Source: Saccharicrinis aurantiacus
GTDB taxonomy: Bacteria; Bacteroidota; Bacteroidia; Bacteroidales; Marinilabiliaceae
DNA length: 57,877 bases
Assembly (NCBI RefSeq): GCF_001660705.2
Contig: NZ_LYBV02000019.1
Span: 1-57,877 of the forward strand
Reading direction: 5' to 3'
Below, in pieces: positions 17,408 through 27,306 of this stretch. Position 1 is the stretch's first letter. Each line of letters starts with the position of its first letter. The notes under the pieces were generated by a model. The model was not told where the DNA came from, made no database searches, and saw only the letters and a list, made by a program, of their open reading frames with translations. The position numbers were made by a program, and so were the translations under genes.

Positions 17408-20167
17408 TTACTTATCTATAATTTTATTTCGCTCCCAAAACTCAGGAAGAGAATGGTAGATAGCTGAATGTATTGAAGTTCGCACGTTACTTGTAATTAG
17501 CTTTTTGTTATACTGACGCGGATACACTCTGTTTGACAAAAAGATATAAATGAGATCGTATTCAGGATCAACCCAAACTAAAGTACCTGTAAAGCCTGAA
17601 TGCCCATAGGAACTTGCTGAAGTCTCAGGGCACGATGGACTTGCTTTTTCTGGGTCTGTTTCTGGTTTATCAAAACCTAAACCACGACGATTGCCATCTT
17701 TATAAGTAGAAGTGAATAATTCGATTGTTTCTGGCTTAAAGTATTGCTCCCCCCCATAACTTCCTTGTTGTAAATACATTTGGTATACTTTTGCTAAAGA
17801 TTCTGCATTAGCAAACAAACCAGCATGTCCTCCAACACCACCTAACATTGCCGCACCAGGATCGTGAACATACCCTTGAACTACTTCTTTACGCCATTGT
17901 AAATCATTCTCTGAAGGCATAATCTCTTTCTTCGAATATTTCTCAAGAGGTAAATAAGTCAGTCTTTCTGCTCCTAAATTTTTATAAAAGTTATCTTGAA
18001 CAAAATCTTGCAAAGGTTTATTATAAGTACGCTCGATAATTTCACGATAGTAATAGTATGCCAAATCGCTATATCTATACTTTGCAGGTAAACGAACTGA
18101 AGAGGTATCAATAGCTATTTTAACGCTATCAATCCAGTCACTATTCATATACATTTTATCACACACCTTTACATTTGCCTGAGCTGTTTTAGTAGTTCTA
18201 AAAACATCGGTTCTAAAACGCGCCGTTTTATTCATATACAAATGCTTATCAACCCTAATATTATAATTGGCAGAATATCGATTGCTATATAGTTTTCCGC
18301 GTACCTTTTCTAAATCAAGAGCACGCATATAAAATGGAATCCAAGCTTGTAAACCTGCTTGATGAACTAACATATCGCCAATTTGCATACCTGATTTATT
18401 GGTTCCTTCCATTCGTGGAAGATGCATGGCTAAACTATCCTCAAGATGAAGGATTCCCTCATCGTACATTTTCATTAAAGAAGGTATGCTCGCCGTTACC
18501 TTTGTAATAGATGCAATATCGTATAAGTTGGCATTATTGACGTGTGTTTTTTTATCGTAGGTATGATATCCGAAAGATTTATTGTAAATAATATCTCCTC
18601 CTTTTGCTACTAAAACCTGACAACCAGGCGTAGCTCTCTCACGAATTGCTTTATAAACGATTTTATCAATATTTGCTAACGAATCCGTGTTTGCAGCATA
18701 ATAACTTGGCGCGTAAGATAAGCGACACTTATTTGTTTTAACACCAGTGCCAAATACGAATTTCTTATCAATATCAAAGGGTAAAATTCCATTGCCTCCA
18801 ATTCCTCCCATTATCATTTGAGCCATACACTCCTGACTTAAGGTATCTGCCTCAAATGACATGCTAAGTGCATTATATTTTACGGCATTAGTTAGTTTAC
18901 TTAAAGAAGTACCATCACCAAAATAAGAAATTACCACATCATGATTCGTTAATAGTTGTTTTAACTTCCCATTCGCTTTCTTTACTTTGTAAGCTTGTAA
19001 CCAATCCTCAGTTATTGCTAATATTATAGTATTGCTCGAAGCGATACTTTTCGAGAGCTTTTTTGTTTTATTATCAGATAATTCATCCACACTAAACGAC
19101 TCTATATTTGCATAATGTTTAAGCATCTTCAAAAAAGGCGTTTCTTTTTCGCTGCCTAAATGTATCGCTGCTATTTTTCGTTCCGATAATTTATTTACTG
19201 GTATAATTCCATCACTTTCAAGGAGTATACTCCCTTGTCTTTTTATTCTAATATTTATATTTTCAGATAATTGAGTTTGATTGCAACTTGTTGTTTTGCT
19301 AAGTTTATCCTTACTATATAAATACTGCTGCAACAAACTATTTTTACAGCTAAATTCAATTTGCGATTCATCAAGCACCTTACTATTTATTAAACGTAGT
19401 AAGTCTTCTTGTACTTCCTTTTTATTTTTTGAAACAAAAATAGCACCTTGAGAAAGAACGGTTTCCACTGATGGTGAATTTCTTTCTTCCATTAATCGCT
19501 CGTAATTTAACCATGATGTACCCTCAAGAATAGAAAAAGATTGACTATCTGAATACTGTTGATTAAACTCATTTTCGAGGCGATTCATTTTATGGGAACT
19601 CAATACCTTTGATGGATATTGATATACATCCACAGAAAAATAATCGTCAAACTTATTTTCGCTTATAATAGGACTTAATAATCTTCCATAAGGAACATAA
19701 AAATAGCTCAGTAATGAAACATCTGTATTAGCAAATAAGAGTGCGTAAGGTGAGTCTATATCATAATAAAAACCATTGTTATCTGAGATAGCCAACCACT
19801 GATTAAATAATGACAATAATTCGGAGTTATCGCCTCTTATTAATGCTGATTTTACAAGGTTCTTGTTTATAGAAGTTCCACTTACCGTATCGTTTAGCAG
19901 ATGATCAACATTTGCCCATACCCTCTCGCTTCTGCATGAATCAACAAAAGAACTATGGTTACAAACCAACGATTGTAGACTTAAATTAAAGGAGTCTTCT
20001 TTTGCTATAACAATACAGCTGATCTTATCCTCTAAACTTAATATATCGTAAATTGAATCTACAGTAGCGTTATAGAACTCAGGAAGACTATTTGCTTTAG
20101 AGTAGGATACACTTAATACTAGTATAATTAAGCAAATATATAGTTTTCTCAATTTGGCTATTCTCAT
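17408..20167 (-). CDS. exported fusion: degenerate GH3 region plus class C beta-lactamase-like serine hydrolase
   Basis: A 919-residue protein with signal peptide (1-25). The C-terminal half (about 495-915) is a beta-lactamase/transpeptidase-like serine hydrolase. It has nucleophile Ser553 and Lys556 in SITK, YRYSDLAYYYY as the Tyr motif and GHSGFTGT as the third box. Residues 310-475 resemble the GH3 C-terminal sandwich. In Bacteroidetes homologues of about 1000 aa an N-terminal GH3 (NagZ-like) domain precedes these. Here residues 26-300 contain no recognisable KHFPGHG-type GH3 catalytic motif, so the glycosidase half looks inactive or rewritten. Likely periplasmic, acting on peptidoglycan fragments or another ester/amide; the substrate is unknown. 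Confidence 0.78.
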   Translation of the reverse strand: MRIAKLRKLYICLIILVLSVSYSKANSLPEFYNATVDSIYDILSLEDKISCIVIAKEDSFNLSLQSLVCNHSSFVDSCRSERVWANVDHLLNDTVSGTSINKNLVKSALIRGDNSELLSLFNQWLAISDNNGFYYDIDSPYALLFANTDVSLLSYFYVPYGRLLSPIISENKFDDYFSVDVYQYPSKVLSSHKMNRLENEFNQQYSDSQSFSILEGTSWLNYERLMEERNSPSVETVLSQGAIFVSKNKKEVQEDLLRLINSKVLDESQIEFSCKNSLLQQYLYSKDKLSKTTSCNQTQLSENINIRIKRQGSILLESDGIIPVNKLSERKIAAIHLGSEKETPFLKMLKHYANIESFSVDELSDNKTKKLSKSIASSNTIILAITEDWLQAYKVKKANGKLKQLLTNHDVVISYFGDGTSLSKLTNAVKYNALSMSFEADTLSQECMAQMIMGGIGGNGILPFDIDKKFVFGTGVKTNKCRLSYAPSYYAANTDSLANIDKIVYKAIRERATPGCQVLVAKGGDIIYNKSFGYHTYDKKTHVNNANLYDIASITKVTASIPSLMKMYDEGILHLEDSLAMHLPRMEGTNKSGMQIGDMLVHQAGLQAWIPFYMRALDLEKVRGKLYSNRYSANYNIRVDKHLYMNKTARFRTDVFRTTKTAQANVKVCDKMYMNSDWIDSVKIAIDTSSVRLPAKYRYSDLAYYYYREIIERTYNKPLQDFVQDNFYKNLGAERLTYLPLEKYSKKEIMPSENDLQWRKEVVQGYVHDPGAAMLGGVGGHAGLFANAESLAKVYQMYLQQGSYGGEQYFKPETIELFTSTYKDGNRRGLGFDKPETDPEKASPSCPETSASSYGHSGFTGTLVWVDPEYDLIYIFLSNRVYPRQYNKKLITSNVRTSIHSAIYHSLPEFWERNKIIDK

Positions 20168-20503
20168 TTTATTTATCTCTCAATGTTCTTCCCTATCATC
20201 CTGCTGTTATAATAACACCGAAAGGAAACCAAAATTAATTTTTTAGCTCGAGAACATCAATAGCTTTCGCAGAAAAAAAGCAATTAATATGAACAAAACA
20301 TTTAACCTACTAGTTTTAATAGCATTGTATTACGTAATTAATTGTATTCTTTATTGAAACTAATATTTATATCTGATTCTATAAGCTTAGCAATTAAGTA
20401 AAAAGCTACTAAAATCAATTGTTCCAAATAATTTGGTAAATAAATAAACAAAGATTACTTTAGTTATTCATAATTAATGAAAGATTACTGAAATTAACAC
20501 GCT
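20168..20503. other. divergent intergenic region, nothing recognised
   Basis: AT-rich spacer between the serine hydrolase and the response regulator; promoters for both must lie here. I could not assign a confident -7/-33 pair, hairpin or ORF. Confidence 0.4.
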
Positions 20504-20905
20504 ATGAGTGAAAATATTAGCAGTTCCCTTAATCAAGATTGGGGTAAAAAAGTTATTCTTGTTGTGGAAGATGTTGACACAAACAAGATTTTTTTTGATG
20601 CTGCGTTAAGAAAAACCAGTGCCAAAATTTTATGGGCAAAAGACGGTAAAGAAGCTGTTGATATGTTTCAGAATAACGAAATAGATCTGGTTTTAATGGA
20701 CCTTCAATTACCCATAATGGACGGTTACACTGCAACCAAGGAAATAAAAAAAATTAATTCTAGTATTCCTATTATTGCACAAACAGCTCACGTAATGTCG
20801 GGCGAAAGGGAAAAGTGTTTAGAAGTAGGCTGTGATGATTATCTAGCAAAACCAATAAGGCTACAAATATTGATGGAAACACTCTCAAAATATTTAAACA
20901 AGTAA
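20504..20905 (+). CDS. single-domain response regulator (CheY-like receiver)
   Basis: A 133-residue receiver domain with no output domain. Acidic pocket Glu/Asp in VVEDVDTNK, phospho-acceptor Asp in LVLMDLQLPIMDGY, Thr switch in IAQTAH and Lys in DDYLAKP are all present. The sequence is closest to receivers cut from hybrid histidine kinases (PIIAQTAHVMSGEREKC). No kinase is adjacent, so the partner is encoded elsewhere. Candidates in the window are the two orphan kinases at 48-52 kb. A strong terminator follows. Confidence 0.93.
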   Translation: MSENISSSLNQDWGKKVILVVEDVDTNKIFFDAALRKTSAKILWAKDGKEAVDMFQNNEIDLVLMDLQLPIMDGYTATKEIKKINSSIPIIAQTAHVMSGEREKCLEVGCDDYLAKPIRLQILMETLSKYLNK

Positions 20906-20914
20906 ATAAAATAT

Positions 20915-20944
20915 AGCCATTCTTAACAGAATGGCTTTTTTTTT
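20915..20944. terminator. terminator between convergent genes
   Basis: AGCCATTC (20915-20922) and GAATGGCT (20929-20936) make a perfect 8-bp stem with a 6-nt loop, followed by eight T on the plus strand. A-rich sequence on the other flank may let it serve the minus-strand gene too. Confidence 0.92.
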
Positions 20945-20985
20945 GCACTACTATTCCTTATTTTTGATACACAATCTCTTCGGGA

Positions 20986-22953
20986 TTATTCTATAATTTG
21001 CACTTCTGTTCGTCTATTTTTAGCTCTTCCTTCAGGTGTATCGTTACTTTCAATTGGCTGACTCATTCCGGCCCCTTTATACTTTAATCGTGCTTTATCA
21101 ATTCCCTTTTTAACCAAATAATTATAAACCTGTTCAGCACGATTTTTACTTAAAGTTCTGTTATAATCTTCACCACCAACATTATCTGTATGTCCTGTAA
21201 TTTGAAGTTGCAAATCAGGATTTTCAGCAAGAAAGGCGTTTAACTTATCCAGTTCAACATGAGAAGAGGCTTTGAGTAGAAAGCTATTGCTTTGATAGAA
21301 TACATTCTTCAAAATTATCTGTTGACCTACTTCAATCTTATTCAAATAAACATTCAGTTCAAATGGGTTTTCAGCTGATGATAGCTCATTCATATCAAAA
21401 TGATCAGAATAGAATAAGTAACCAGGTTTAGATACGTTTAATGCGTAACCTGCCCCAGTAGGCAAGCAAACTAAAAACTCACCTGAAAAATCGGTAGATA
21501 GAGCTTCAACTATTAAATCTCCTGTCTCAATATTTTTCAATTCAAAATTAGCCTGTAAACGCTCTTTGGTTTTATTATCAAACACCTTACCTCTAACGTA
21601 AGATACCGGATTTGGCATTAGTTCAACAGGAAGGGTGAAACTATACAAATCTTTACCGCCCAATGAAGTATCAAATCTACTCGAAGAATAATAGGCTGTT
21701 CTCGCACTAGCGGTAACAATTAAACCTATTTCGTCATCAGTAGTGTTAATTGGGTATCCTAAATTTACAGACTCTCCAAATTTGCCATTCTCATCCTTAC
21801 GAGATACAAAAAGATCCATATTACCCAATCCAGGCCATCCTTCACTTGAAAAATATAAGGTTTTATTATCATGATGGATAAAAGGTGAATTCTCATCCTG
21901 TTGTGTATTAATATTAGGCCCTAAATTCTCTGGCTTACCAAAAAAAGGACTTCCATCTTCGCGATAACCGATAACTTTAGCACGCCAAATATCTTTTCCG
22001 CCAAAGCCACCACTTCTATTACTCGTAAAATATAAGGTTCTACCATCAGCAGAGAATGAAGGCTGCGACTCCCAGTACGGTGAGTTAACAGGTGAACCAA
22101 CATTTACTGGCTCGCTCCATCCATATTTTGTTTTTTTACTAAAATATATATCACAGCTACCTTTAGAATCTTTTCGTCCGCATGCAGTAAAAAACATCCA
22201 ATTACCATCCGCTGATAAGCTTTGTGCGCCTTCGTTACTCTCTGTATTTAATGGAGATGGTAATACTTCGCGCGAAGCCCAATTACCCTCTTCATCTTTT
22301 ATCACTCTATAAAAATCTTCTTGAAAATATTGAGCTGTTTTGGGTAAACTTCCGGCATTTAATCTTGCGGTATCCTTTGGCGCTAATACCGTAAATATTA
22401 AAACATTTTCATCAGCAGTGATGCTTGGCCAATATTCATCGTAATGGCTATTTACTTCCAATCCTAAATTTTGCGGCTCAATCACTTTTGGCTTATTCAT
22501 AATCTCTTTTACAAAAGCAGTTTTCTCAATCCACCTATCTGCCTTTTGTTTAGAAAGCTTGCTTCGAGTTTTACTTTGATACTTCTCAAACCAAACTTTA
22601 GCTTCATCAAACTCATTAATATGAAATGAAGCCACACCTATATTAAAATAACTTGTTATAAAAAAAGTACTATCTATTTCTATTGCTTTTAACAATGAAG
22701 ACTTCTCGCTATCAAAATCTTCCTGCTGGTGATAAACATCTGCAAGTAATAAATAGGCTTCAATAAAATTCTCATCTTTATTTAAAGCCTGATCTAATGC
22801 TTGAATAGTTAGGTTGTACTTATCGGAACTATAAAATGATGTGGCTTTTTGAAATAACGAAGCCGCCTTCTTGTTTTTAGTAGTTAAACTTTGGGCATTA
22901 AGCAATTGAATACATACTAGTGAACTGATGAATAAAAACAATCTGATGCGCAT
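20986..22953 (-). CDS. TPR - beta-propeller - OmpA-family protein (PorE-like)
   Basis: A 655-residue envelope protein. The start is the ATG at 22953 (MRIRLFLF), which gives a proper signal peptide ending LLNAQS; a TTG at 23010 adds an unlikely leader. Order of domains: TPR repeats (about 25-145), PD40/WD40-type propeller with SADG, YFTSNR and YFSSEGWPG blades (170-440), a carboxypeptidase-regulatory-like domain (455-535), and an OmpA C-terminal domain (550-655) with ITGHTDNVG and NRRTEV for peptidoglycan binding. This is the architecture of PorE of the type IX secretion system, though Bacteroidetes carry several paralogues. A T9SS substrate is encoded at 52-54 kb. PorE identity is not proven. 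Confidence 0.85.
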   Translation of the reverse strand: MRIRLFLFISSLVCIQLLNAQSLTTKNKKAASLFQKATSFYSSDKYNLTIQALDQALNKDENFIEAYLLLADVYHQQEDFDSEKSSLLKAIEIDSTFFITSYFNIGVASFHINEFDEAKVWFEKYQSKTRSKLSKQKADRWIEKTAFVKEIMNKPKVIEPQNLGLEVNSHYDEYWPSITADENVLIFTVLAPKDTARLNAGSLPKTAQYFQEDFYRVIKDEEGNWASREVLPSPLNTESNEGAQSLSADGNWMFFTACGRKDSKGSCDIYFSKKTKYGWSEPVNVGSPVNSPYWESQPSFSADGRTLYFTSNRSGGFGGKDIWRAKVIGYREDGSPFFGKPENLGPNINTQQDENSPFIHHDNKTLYFSSEGWPGLGNMDLFVSRKDENGKFGESVNLGYPINTTDDEIGLIVTASARTAYYSSSRFDTSLGGKDLYSFTLPVELMPNPVSYVRGKVFDNKTKERLQANFELKNIETGDLIVEALSTDFSGEFLVCLPTGAGYALNVSKPGYLFYSDHFDMNELSSAENPFELNVYLNKIEVGQQIILKNVFYQSNSFLLKASSHVELDKLNAFLAENPDLQLQITGHTDNVGGEDYNRTLSKNRAEQVYNYLVKKGIDKARLKYKGAGMSQPIESNDTPEGRAKNRRTEVQIIE

Positions 22954-23110
22954 TATGCTATTTTTGAGATTTAGCTTGTAAAAGTAACTTATTTGAGCCA
23001 CTATCCACAATCAACTTCTGCATTATATTTAACTGATAAAAATCATTAAATATGGTTCAAACTAGCGAGTATATATTTTAGAATTATTAAACAGAAGTAA
23101 ACAAAATGCG

Positions 23111-23118
23111 TATATTTG
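23111..23118 (+). promoter_or_regulatory. -7 promoter box for the MaoC gene
   Basis: TATATTTG matches TAnnTTTG and lies 44 bp before the ATG at 23155, giving a leader of about 30 nt. No clear -33 box is seen. Confidence 0.45.
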
Positions 23119-23154
23119 GCCTGAATTTTAATTTTGTTATTAAAAAGATCACAT

Positions 23155-23622
23155 ATGAGCAAGACGGTTATTAGCAGCTTTGAAGAACTTGAAGCGCTTA
23201 AAGGAAGTGAAATTGGAAAGTCGGATTACCACACTATAACACAAGAACAAATAAACTTATTTGCTGATGCAACCATTGACCACCAATGGATACATACGCA
23301 ACCAGAAAAAGCCAAAGAAGAATCTCCATTTGGCAATACCATTGCGCATGGATATTTAACGGTTTCATTATTGCCACACTTATGGTCGCAAATTGCTGAT
23401 GTAAAAAACATTAAACTACAAGTAAATTACGGCGTTGAGAATCTAAAATTTAATCAGCCAGTTATTGTTGAGTCTAAAATTAGACTTGTTGCAAAAGTTA
23501 ATGATGTGGTTAACCTACGTGGTGTTACTAAAGCAACAATTGGTGTGAAAATGGAAATTGAAGGAAATAAAAAACCCGCTTTTATTGGTGAGATAGTTTT
23601 CCTTTATCATTTTAACGATTAA
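23155..23622 (+). CDS. MaoC-like (R)-specific enoyl-CoA hydratase
   Basis: A 155-residue hot-dog fold hydratase acting on acyl-CoA thioesters. The start is the ATG at 23155 (MSKTVISSFEEL). The hydratase-2 motif is seen in FADATIDHQWIHTQPEKA, with Asp and His as catalytic pair, followed by PFGNTIAHGYLTVSLLP, the substrate-loop signature. Length is typical of single hot-dog MaoC proteins, which dimerise. The family includes PhaJ-type enzymes, nodulation NodN-like proteins and (R)-hydratases in fatty-acid turnover. The neighbourhood does not decide between these. A terminator hairpin follows. Confidence 0.9.
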   Translation: MSKTVISSFEELEALKGSEIGKSDYHTITQEQINLFADATIDHQWIHTQPEKAKEESPFGNTIAHGYLTVSLLPHLWSQIADVKNIKLQVNYGVENLKFNQPVIVESKIRLVAKVNDVVNLRGVTKATIGVKMEIEGNKKPAFIGEIVFLYHFND

Positions 23623-23674
23623 TGTAAACTTAAAAGGATAGTTCTTTCCTTTTAAACATCATAAAATATACTTT

Positions 23675-23709
23675 TGCCTGCAACCATTAATGATTGCAGG
23701 CATTTTTAT
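23675..23709 (+). terminator. terminator after the MaoC gene, covering a false MFS start
   Basis: TGCCTGCAA (23675-23683) and TTGCAGGCA (23694-23702) are a perfect 9-bp stem with a 10-nt loop, followed by TTTTTATT. The in-frame ATG at 23690 lies inside the loop, which argues against it as the start of the next gene. Confidence 0.88.
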
Positions 23710-23713
23710 TTAT

Positions 23714-24910
23714 ATGACACAAAACATAAGCTCAAACGTAAACAAACTCTACATTATAAAAATAGCAAAATGGTTTATGCTAACCATGCCTATTTTAATG
23801 CTCTTTTATAAAGATATGGGCTTTACTGATAAACAATCGTTTCAGTTAAAAGCCTTTTATTCAATAGCGATTGTAATTTTTGAAATACCATCAGGATATG
23901 TAGCTGATGTATTGGGCAGAAGAAAAACACTCATCATAGGATCTATCCTAGGCTGTTTGGGTTTTTTAGTTTACGCAACTACCTCTGGGTTCTACTATTT
24001 TATGTTAGCAGAACTAATATTAGGCGTTGGACAAAGCTTCATTTCTGGTGCTGATAGTGCATTGCTTTATGATACCTTAAAATCGACTAATAAAGAAAAT
24101 GAATATATAAAATACGAAGGACGAAACTTTACAGTTGGTAATTACTCTGAAGCATTGGCTGGTATTTTAGGAGGAACTCTAGCAGCAATAAATATGCGTC
24201 TTCCATTTATACTACAAACAGGAATAGCTTTCATGGCCGTACCTGCAGCCATAATGCTTATTGAACCACCTCTTAATTCCAATAGAAAAAAGCCTGGATT
24301 AAAAGACATACTTGATGTTGTTTGGTATGCTATGGTTAAAAATAGAAACCTCAGGTGGAATTTAATCTACTCTTCCATTTTAGGAACTGCAACCTTAACA
24401 ATGGCATGGGTTTATCAATTATACTTATACGATTTAAAATTCTCGGAAATAACCATTGGAACAACCCATTCGGTACTCAATTTAATAGTAGGTACCACCA
24501 CACTTTTTGCCTACAAAATTGAGAAACGATTGAAACCTCAAAGTACCATTTGGCTTACCTCAATAATAATAACCGGAACTTTTGTAATACTCGGTTTTGT
24601 TTCATCCTCATGGATATTCTTAATACTGGCTATTTTTTACTTCTCAAGAGGTATCGCAACACCAGTATTAAAAGATTATATCAATCGAATTACTTCAAGC
24701 GACATAAGGGCAACAGTTCTTTCAATCCGAAGCTTATTAATTAGAGCTATGTTTGCCATAATAGCACCACTCTTCGGATATTTATCAGACAATTACACTC
24801 GCTCACAGGCCCTGATAATTATAGGTGCTGTATTTACAATTCTAATTGGCTCATCCATATTCTTATTTCTAAACTCGTTAAAACAGCAGAGTTTGCACAA
24901 AAGCGTTTAA
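23714..24910 (+). CDS. MFS transporter
   Basis: A 398-residue inner-membrane protein with about 12 hydrophobic segments. It has the MFS loop 2-3 signature in modified form (GYVADVLGRRKTLIIGS, matching GxxxDRxGRR). I prefer the ATG at 23714 (MTQNISSNVNK), because the earlier in-frame ATG at 23690 is inside the terminator hairpin of the upstream gene. Residues 100-125 (GVGQSFISGADSALLYDTL) match a subgroup of bacterial MFS proteins often annotated as drug or unknown-substrate exporters. The substrate cannot be inferred. The following genes lie close on the same strand (35 and 11 bp gaps), so this may lead a three-gene unit. Confidence 0.85.
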   Translation: MTQNISSNVNKLYIIKIAKWFMLTMPILMLFYKDMGFTDKQSFQLKAFYSIAIVIFEIPSGYVADVLGRRKTLIIGSILGCLGFLVYATTSGFYYFMLAELILGVGQSFISGADSALLYDTLKSTNKENEYIKYEGRNFTVGNYSEALAGILGGTLAAINMRLPFILQTGIAFMAVPAAIMLIEPPLNSNRKKPGLKDILDVVWYAMVKNRNLRWNLIYSSILGTATLTMAWVYQLYLYDLKFSEITIGTTHSVLNLIVGTTTLFAYKIEKRLKPQSTIWLTSIIITGTFVILGFVSSSWIFLILAIFYFSRGIATPVLKDYINRITSSDIRATVLSIRSLLIRAMFAIIAPLFGYLSDNYTRSQALIIIGAVFTILIGSSIFLFLNSLKQQSLHKSV

Positions 24911-24945
24911 AAATTTACTTTAGTTGCAATTAACTCAATCTTGAT

Positions 24946-25737
24946 ATGACATTTTTCAAAGACTTTTCTAAGGGAATTAAGGCCTATTCGAAAGCCTCAA
25001 AATTCCTTATACACCATAAACTAACCTGGTTCTTTATATTTCCTATCCTTTTAAATATCCTTCTCTTTATTTTAGGATATGCTTCTACAGTATCTTTAAG
25101 TTCGAAAGCAATAGCAGAACTTAATAGTTGGATATCAATAGAAACCTGGGAGTTCTGGGGTTCAGGAGTCCTTTATGATGTAATATTCTTTCTGATAAAT
25201 ATATTAATACGCTTACTGTTCATCTCAATATTTGCTTTTATAGGTGGCTATTTTGTACTCATACTACTATCCCCTATTTATGCCATTTTATCTGAAAAAG
25301 TAGAACAAAAACTAACAGGAAATGAATATCCTTTCAGCATTAAACAATTTGCAAAAGATGTTTGGAGAGGCATACTACTTGCGTTAAGAAACCTTGGATT
25401 AGAAATAATAATTACCATAGGATTGTTTGCCTTAAGTTTTGTACCTGTAGTAGGCTTAGTTAGTGGACCTCTATTGTTTTTAGTCACTGCCTATTTTTAC
25501 GGGTTTTCGTTTATGGATTACACCATGGAACGACAAAATCTAAACCTTAACCAAAGCATTAACTTTGCTAAAACAAACAAAGGTTTAACCGTTGGAAATG
25601 GAACAATATTCTCCGCAATTCTTTTAATTCCGTATATTGGAGTACTAATCTCAGGATTTGTTTCTATTATAGCGATAACAGCTGCTACAATATCAACAAT
25701 AGAATTAATGATCGATAATAAACAAAAACTGCAATAG
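24946..25737 (+). CDS. EI24/CysZ-like integral membrane protein
   Basis: A 263-residue protein with four to six hydrophobic segments and the EI24/CysZ-family pattern. It has an N-terminal FFKDFSKGIKAYSKASKFL amphipathic stretch, LLSPIYAILSEKVEQKLTG after the second pair of helices, and a C-terminal YGFSFMDYTMERQ segment. CysZ of proteobacteria is a sulfate channel. Bacteroidetes members are uncharacterised, and no sulfate-assimilation gene is nearby. It sits between the MFS and NfeD genes, 11 bp before the latter. Confidence 0.78.
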   Translation: MTFFKDFSKGIKAYSKASKFLIHHKLTWFFIFPILLNILLFILGYASTVSLSSKAIAELNSWISIETWEFWGSGVLYDVIFFLINILIRLLFISIFAFIGGYFVLILLSPIYAILSEKVEQKLTGNEYPFSIKQFAKDVWRGILLALRNLGLEIIITIGLFALSFVPVVGLVSGPLLFLVTAYFYGFSFMDYTMERQNLNLNQSINFAKTNKGLTVGNGTIFSAILLIPYIGVLISGFVSIIAITAATISTIELMIDNKQKLQ

Positions 25738-25748
25738 AAATACACACT

Positions 25749-27140
25749 ATGATAAAAAGAACCATTTTCACCTCTCTATTATTAGTAACTTTCTTTATTT
25801 GTAAAGCTCAAGTTGATAGCACCTTGCAATCGCTTGTTTATAAGTTTGATATTAAACAAGAAATTGGAAGTACATCATGGATACATACTCAAAATGCATT
25901 TGAGGAAGCCAATAAATTAAAAGCTGATGTGATATTACTTCACTTAAACACTTATGGTGGTCAGGTAGTTTTTGCCGATTCCATACGTACTAAAATTCTA
26001 AATAGTAACATACCAGTTCATGTATTTATTGATAATAATGCCGCCTCTGCAGGCGCATTAATAAGCATTGCTTGCGACAGCATTTTTATGCGTCCTGGTG
26101 CCAATATTGGTGCTGCCACGGTTGTTAATCAGAGTGGTGAAAAAATGCCCGATAAATACCAAAGCTATATGCGCTCAACAATTAGAGCAACTGCAGAAGC
26201 CCATGGAAAAGATACGATAGTCAATGGCTCTGATACAACTTATATTTGGAGACGAGATCCTAAAATTGCAGAGGCAATGGTAGATGAAAGTATATACCTA
26301 GAAGGAATTATTGATACAGGAAAAATATTAACCTTTACGACTCTTGAAGCAATTGAATTTGGATTTTGCGAAGGAGAAGCTGACAATGTGGATGAAGTTT
26401 TAAATAAACTTGGCTACACCGATTATGAAATAGTTACCCACAAGCCAACTGTGTATAGTAATATAAAAGGCTTTTTAACAAACCCTGTTTTTCATGGTAT
26501 TTTAATTCTTGTAATCATTGGCGGTCTCTATTTCGAGTTGCAGTCACCAGGAATTGGTTTTCCATTATTAGCCTCATGCATTGCAGCTATATTATACTTC
26601 GCACCTTTATATATTGATGGATTAGCTGAAAATTGGGAAATATTACTTTTTATAGCAGGCTTGGCTCTAATTGCTCTTGAAATATTTGTGGTGCCAGGAT
26701 TTGGTATAACGGGGATTGCAGGAATTACTTTGGTATTTGCAGGCCTTATGCTTAGTCTTCTTGAAAATGTTGTGTTTGATTTTACAAACGTACCAGGAGA
26801 CGAAATGGTAAAAGCCTTGATTATTGTATCCTCAGGAACCTTTCTGGCCTTTGCAGCTGCAATTCCAATGACTGAAAAATTATTTACAACAGGTGCCCTT
26901 TCAAAAGTCGCTTTGCAAGGATCACAGAAAATTTCTGAAGGTTATTTAAGTTTTGATCCTTCTTTAGCTAATTTAATTGGAGAAAAAGGCATTGCTGAAA
27001 CACAGTTACGTCCTTCAGGAAAAATAAGCATTGATGATGAACTTTACGATGCAATTGCACTAATAGGTATTATTGAAAAGGGTGAAACTGTAGATGTTGT
27101 TAAATTTGAAGCCGGCCAGCTATACGTTACAAAGGCTTAA
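25749..27140 (+). CDS. NfeD-family membrane serine protease (ClpP class)
   Basis: A 463-residue membrane protein of the long NfeD (1510-N type) class. A signal peptide (1-20) is followed by a ClpP-like protease domain (25-235) in the periplasm. Ser100 in NNAASAGALI is the nucleophile and Lys136 in MPDKYQSYMRS the probable general base. Then come five or six membrane helices (250-390) and a C-terminal OB-fold NfeD domain (about 400-463, ending GQLYVTKA). Family members usually pair with a stomatin/slipin partner to control membrane quality. No stomatin gene follows here, which is a small departure. Confidence 0.9.
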   Translation: MIKRTIFTSLLLVTFFICKAQVDSTLQSLVYKFDIKQEIGSTSWIHTQNAFEEANKLKADVILLHLNTYGGQVVFADSIRTKILNSNIPVHVFIDNNAASAGALISIACDSIFMRPGANIGAATVVNQSGEKMPDKYQSYMRSTIRATAEAHGKDTIVNGSDTTYIWRRDPKIAEAMVDESIYLEGIIDTGKILTFTTLEAIEFGFCEGEADNVDEVLNKLGYTDYEIVTHKPTVYSNIKGFLTNPVFHGILILVIIGGLYFELQSPGIGFPLLASCIAAILYFAPLYIDGLAENWEILLFIAGLALIALEIFVVPGFGITGIAGITLVFAGLMLSLLENVVFDFTNVPGDEMVKALIIVSSGTFLAFAAAIPMTEKLFTTGALSKVALQGSQKISEGYLSFDPSLANLIGEKGIAETQLRPSGKISIDDELYDAIALIGIIEKGETVDVVKFEAGQLYVTKA

Positions 27141-27226
27141 TATGGCTAATTACACTTTTAGCAAATGTAAAATGATGTGTGGATATTAATTATTCCGACT
27201 TATTAGATAGTGAAAAATTAATACTT

Positions 27227-27259
27227 TTTGTCTGCATTTTGTCATTAAATCTATCTTTG
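27227..27259 (+). promoter_or_regulatory. promoter of the small acidic protein gene
   Basis: A TTTG at 27227-27230 and TATCTTTG at 27252-27259 are 21 nt apart, close to the Bacteroidetes TTTG-N19-TAnnTTTG pattern. Transcription would begin near 27267, about 55 nt before the ATG. Confidence 0.5.
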
Positions 27260-27306
27260 GTAATATGTAATTTGCCTAAGTGAAATAGATAATTAACTGT
27301 ATATGC

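Noticed and set aside
23690-23713. Upstream in-frame ATG as the MFS transporter start
   Set aside because: It lies in the loop of the perfect terminator hairpin of the preceding gene; the next ATG at 23714 starts the natural MFS N-terminus.
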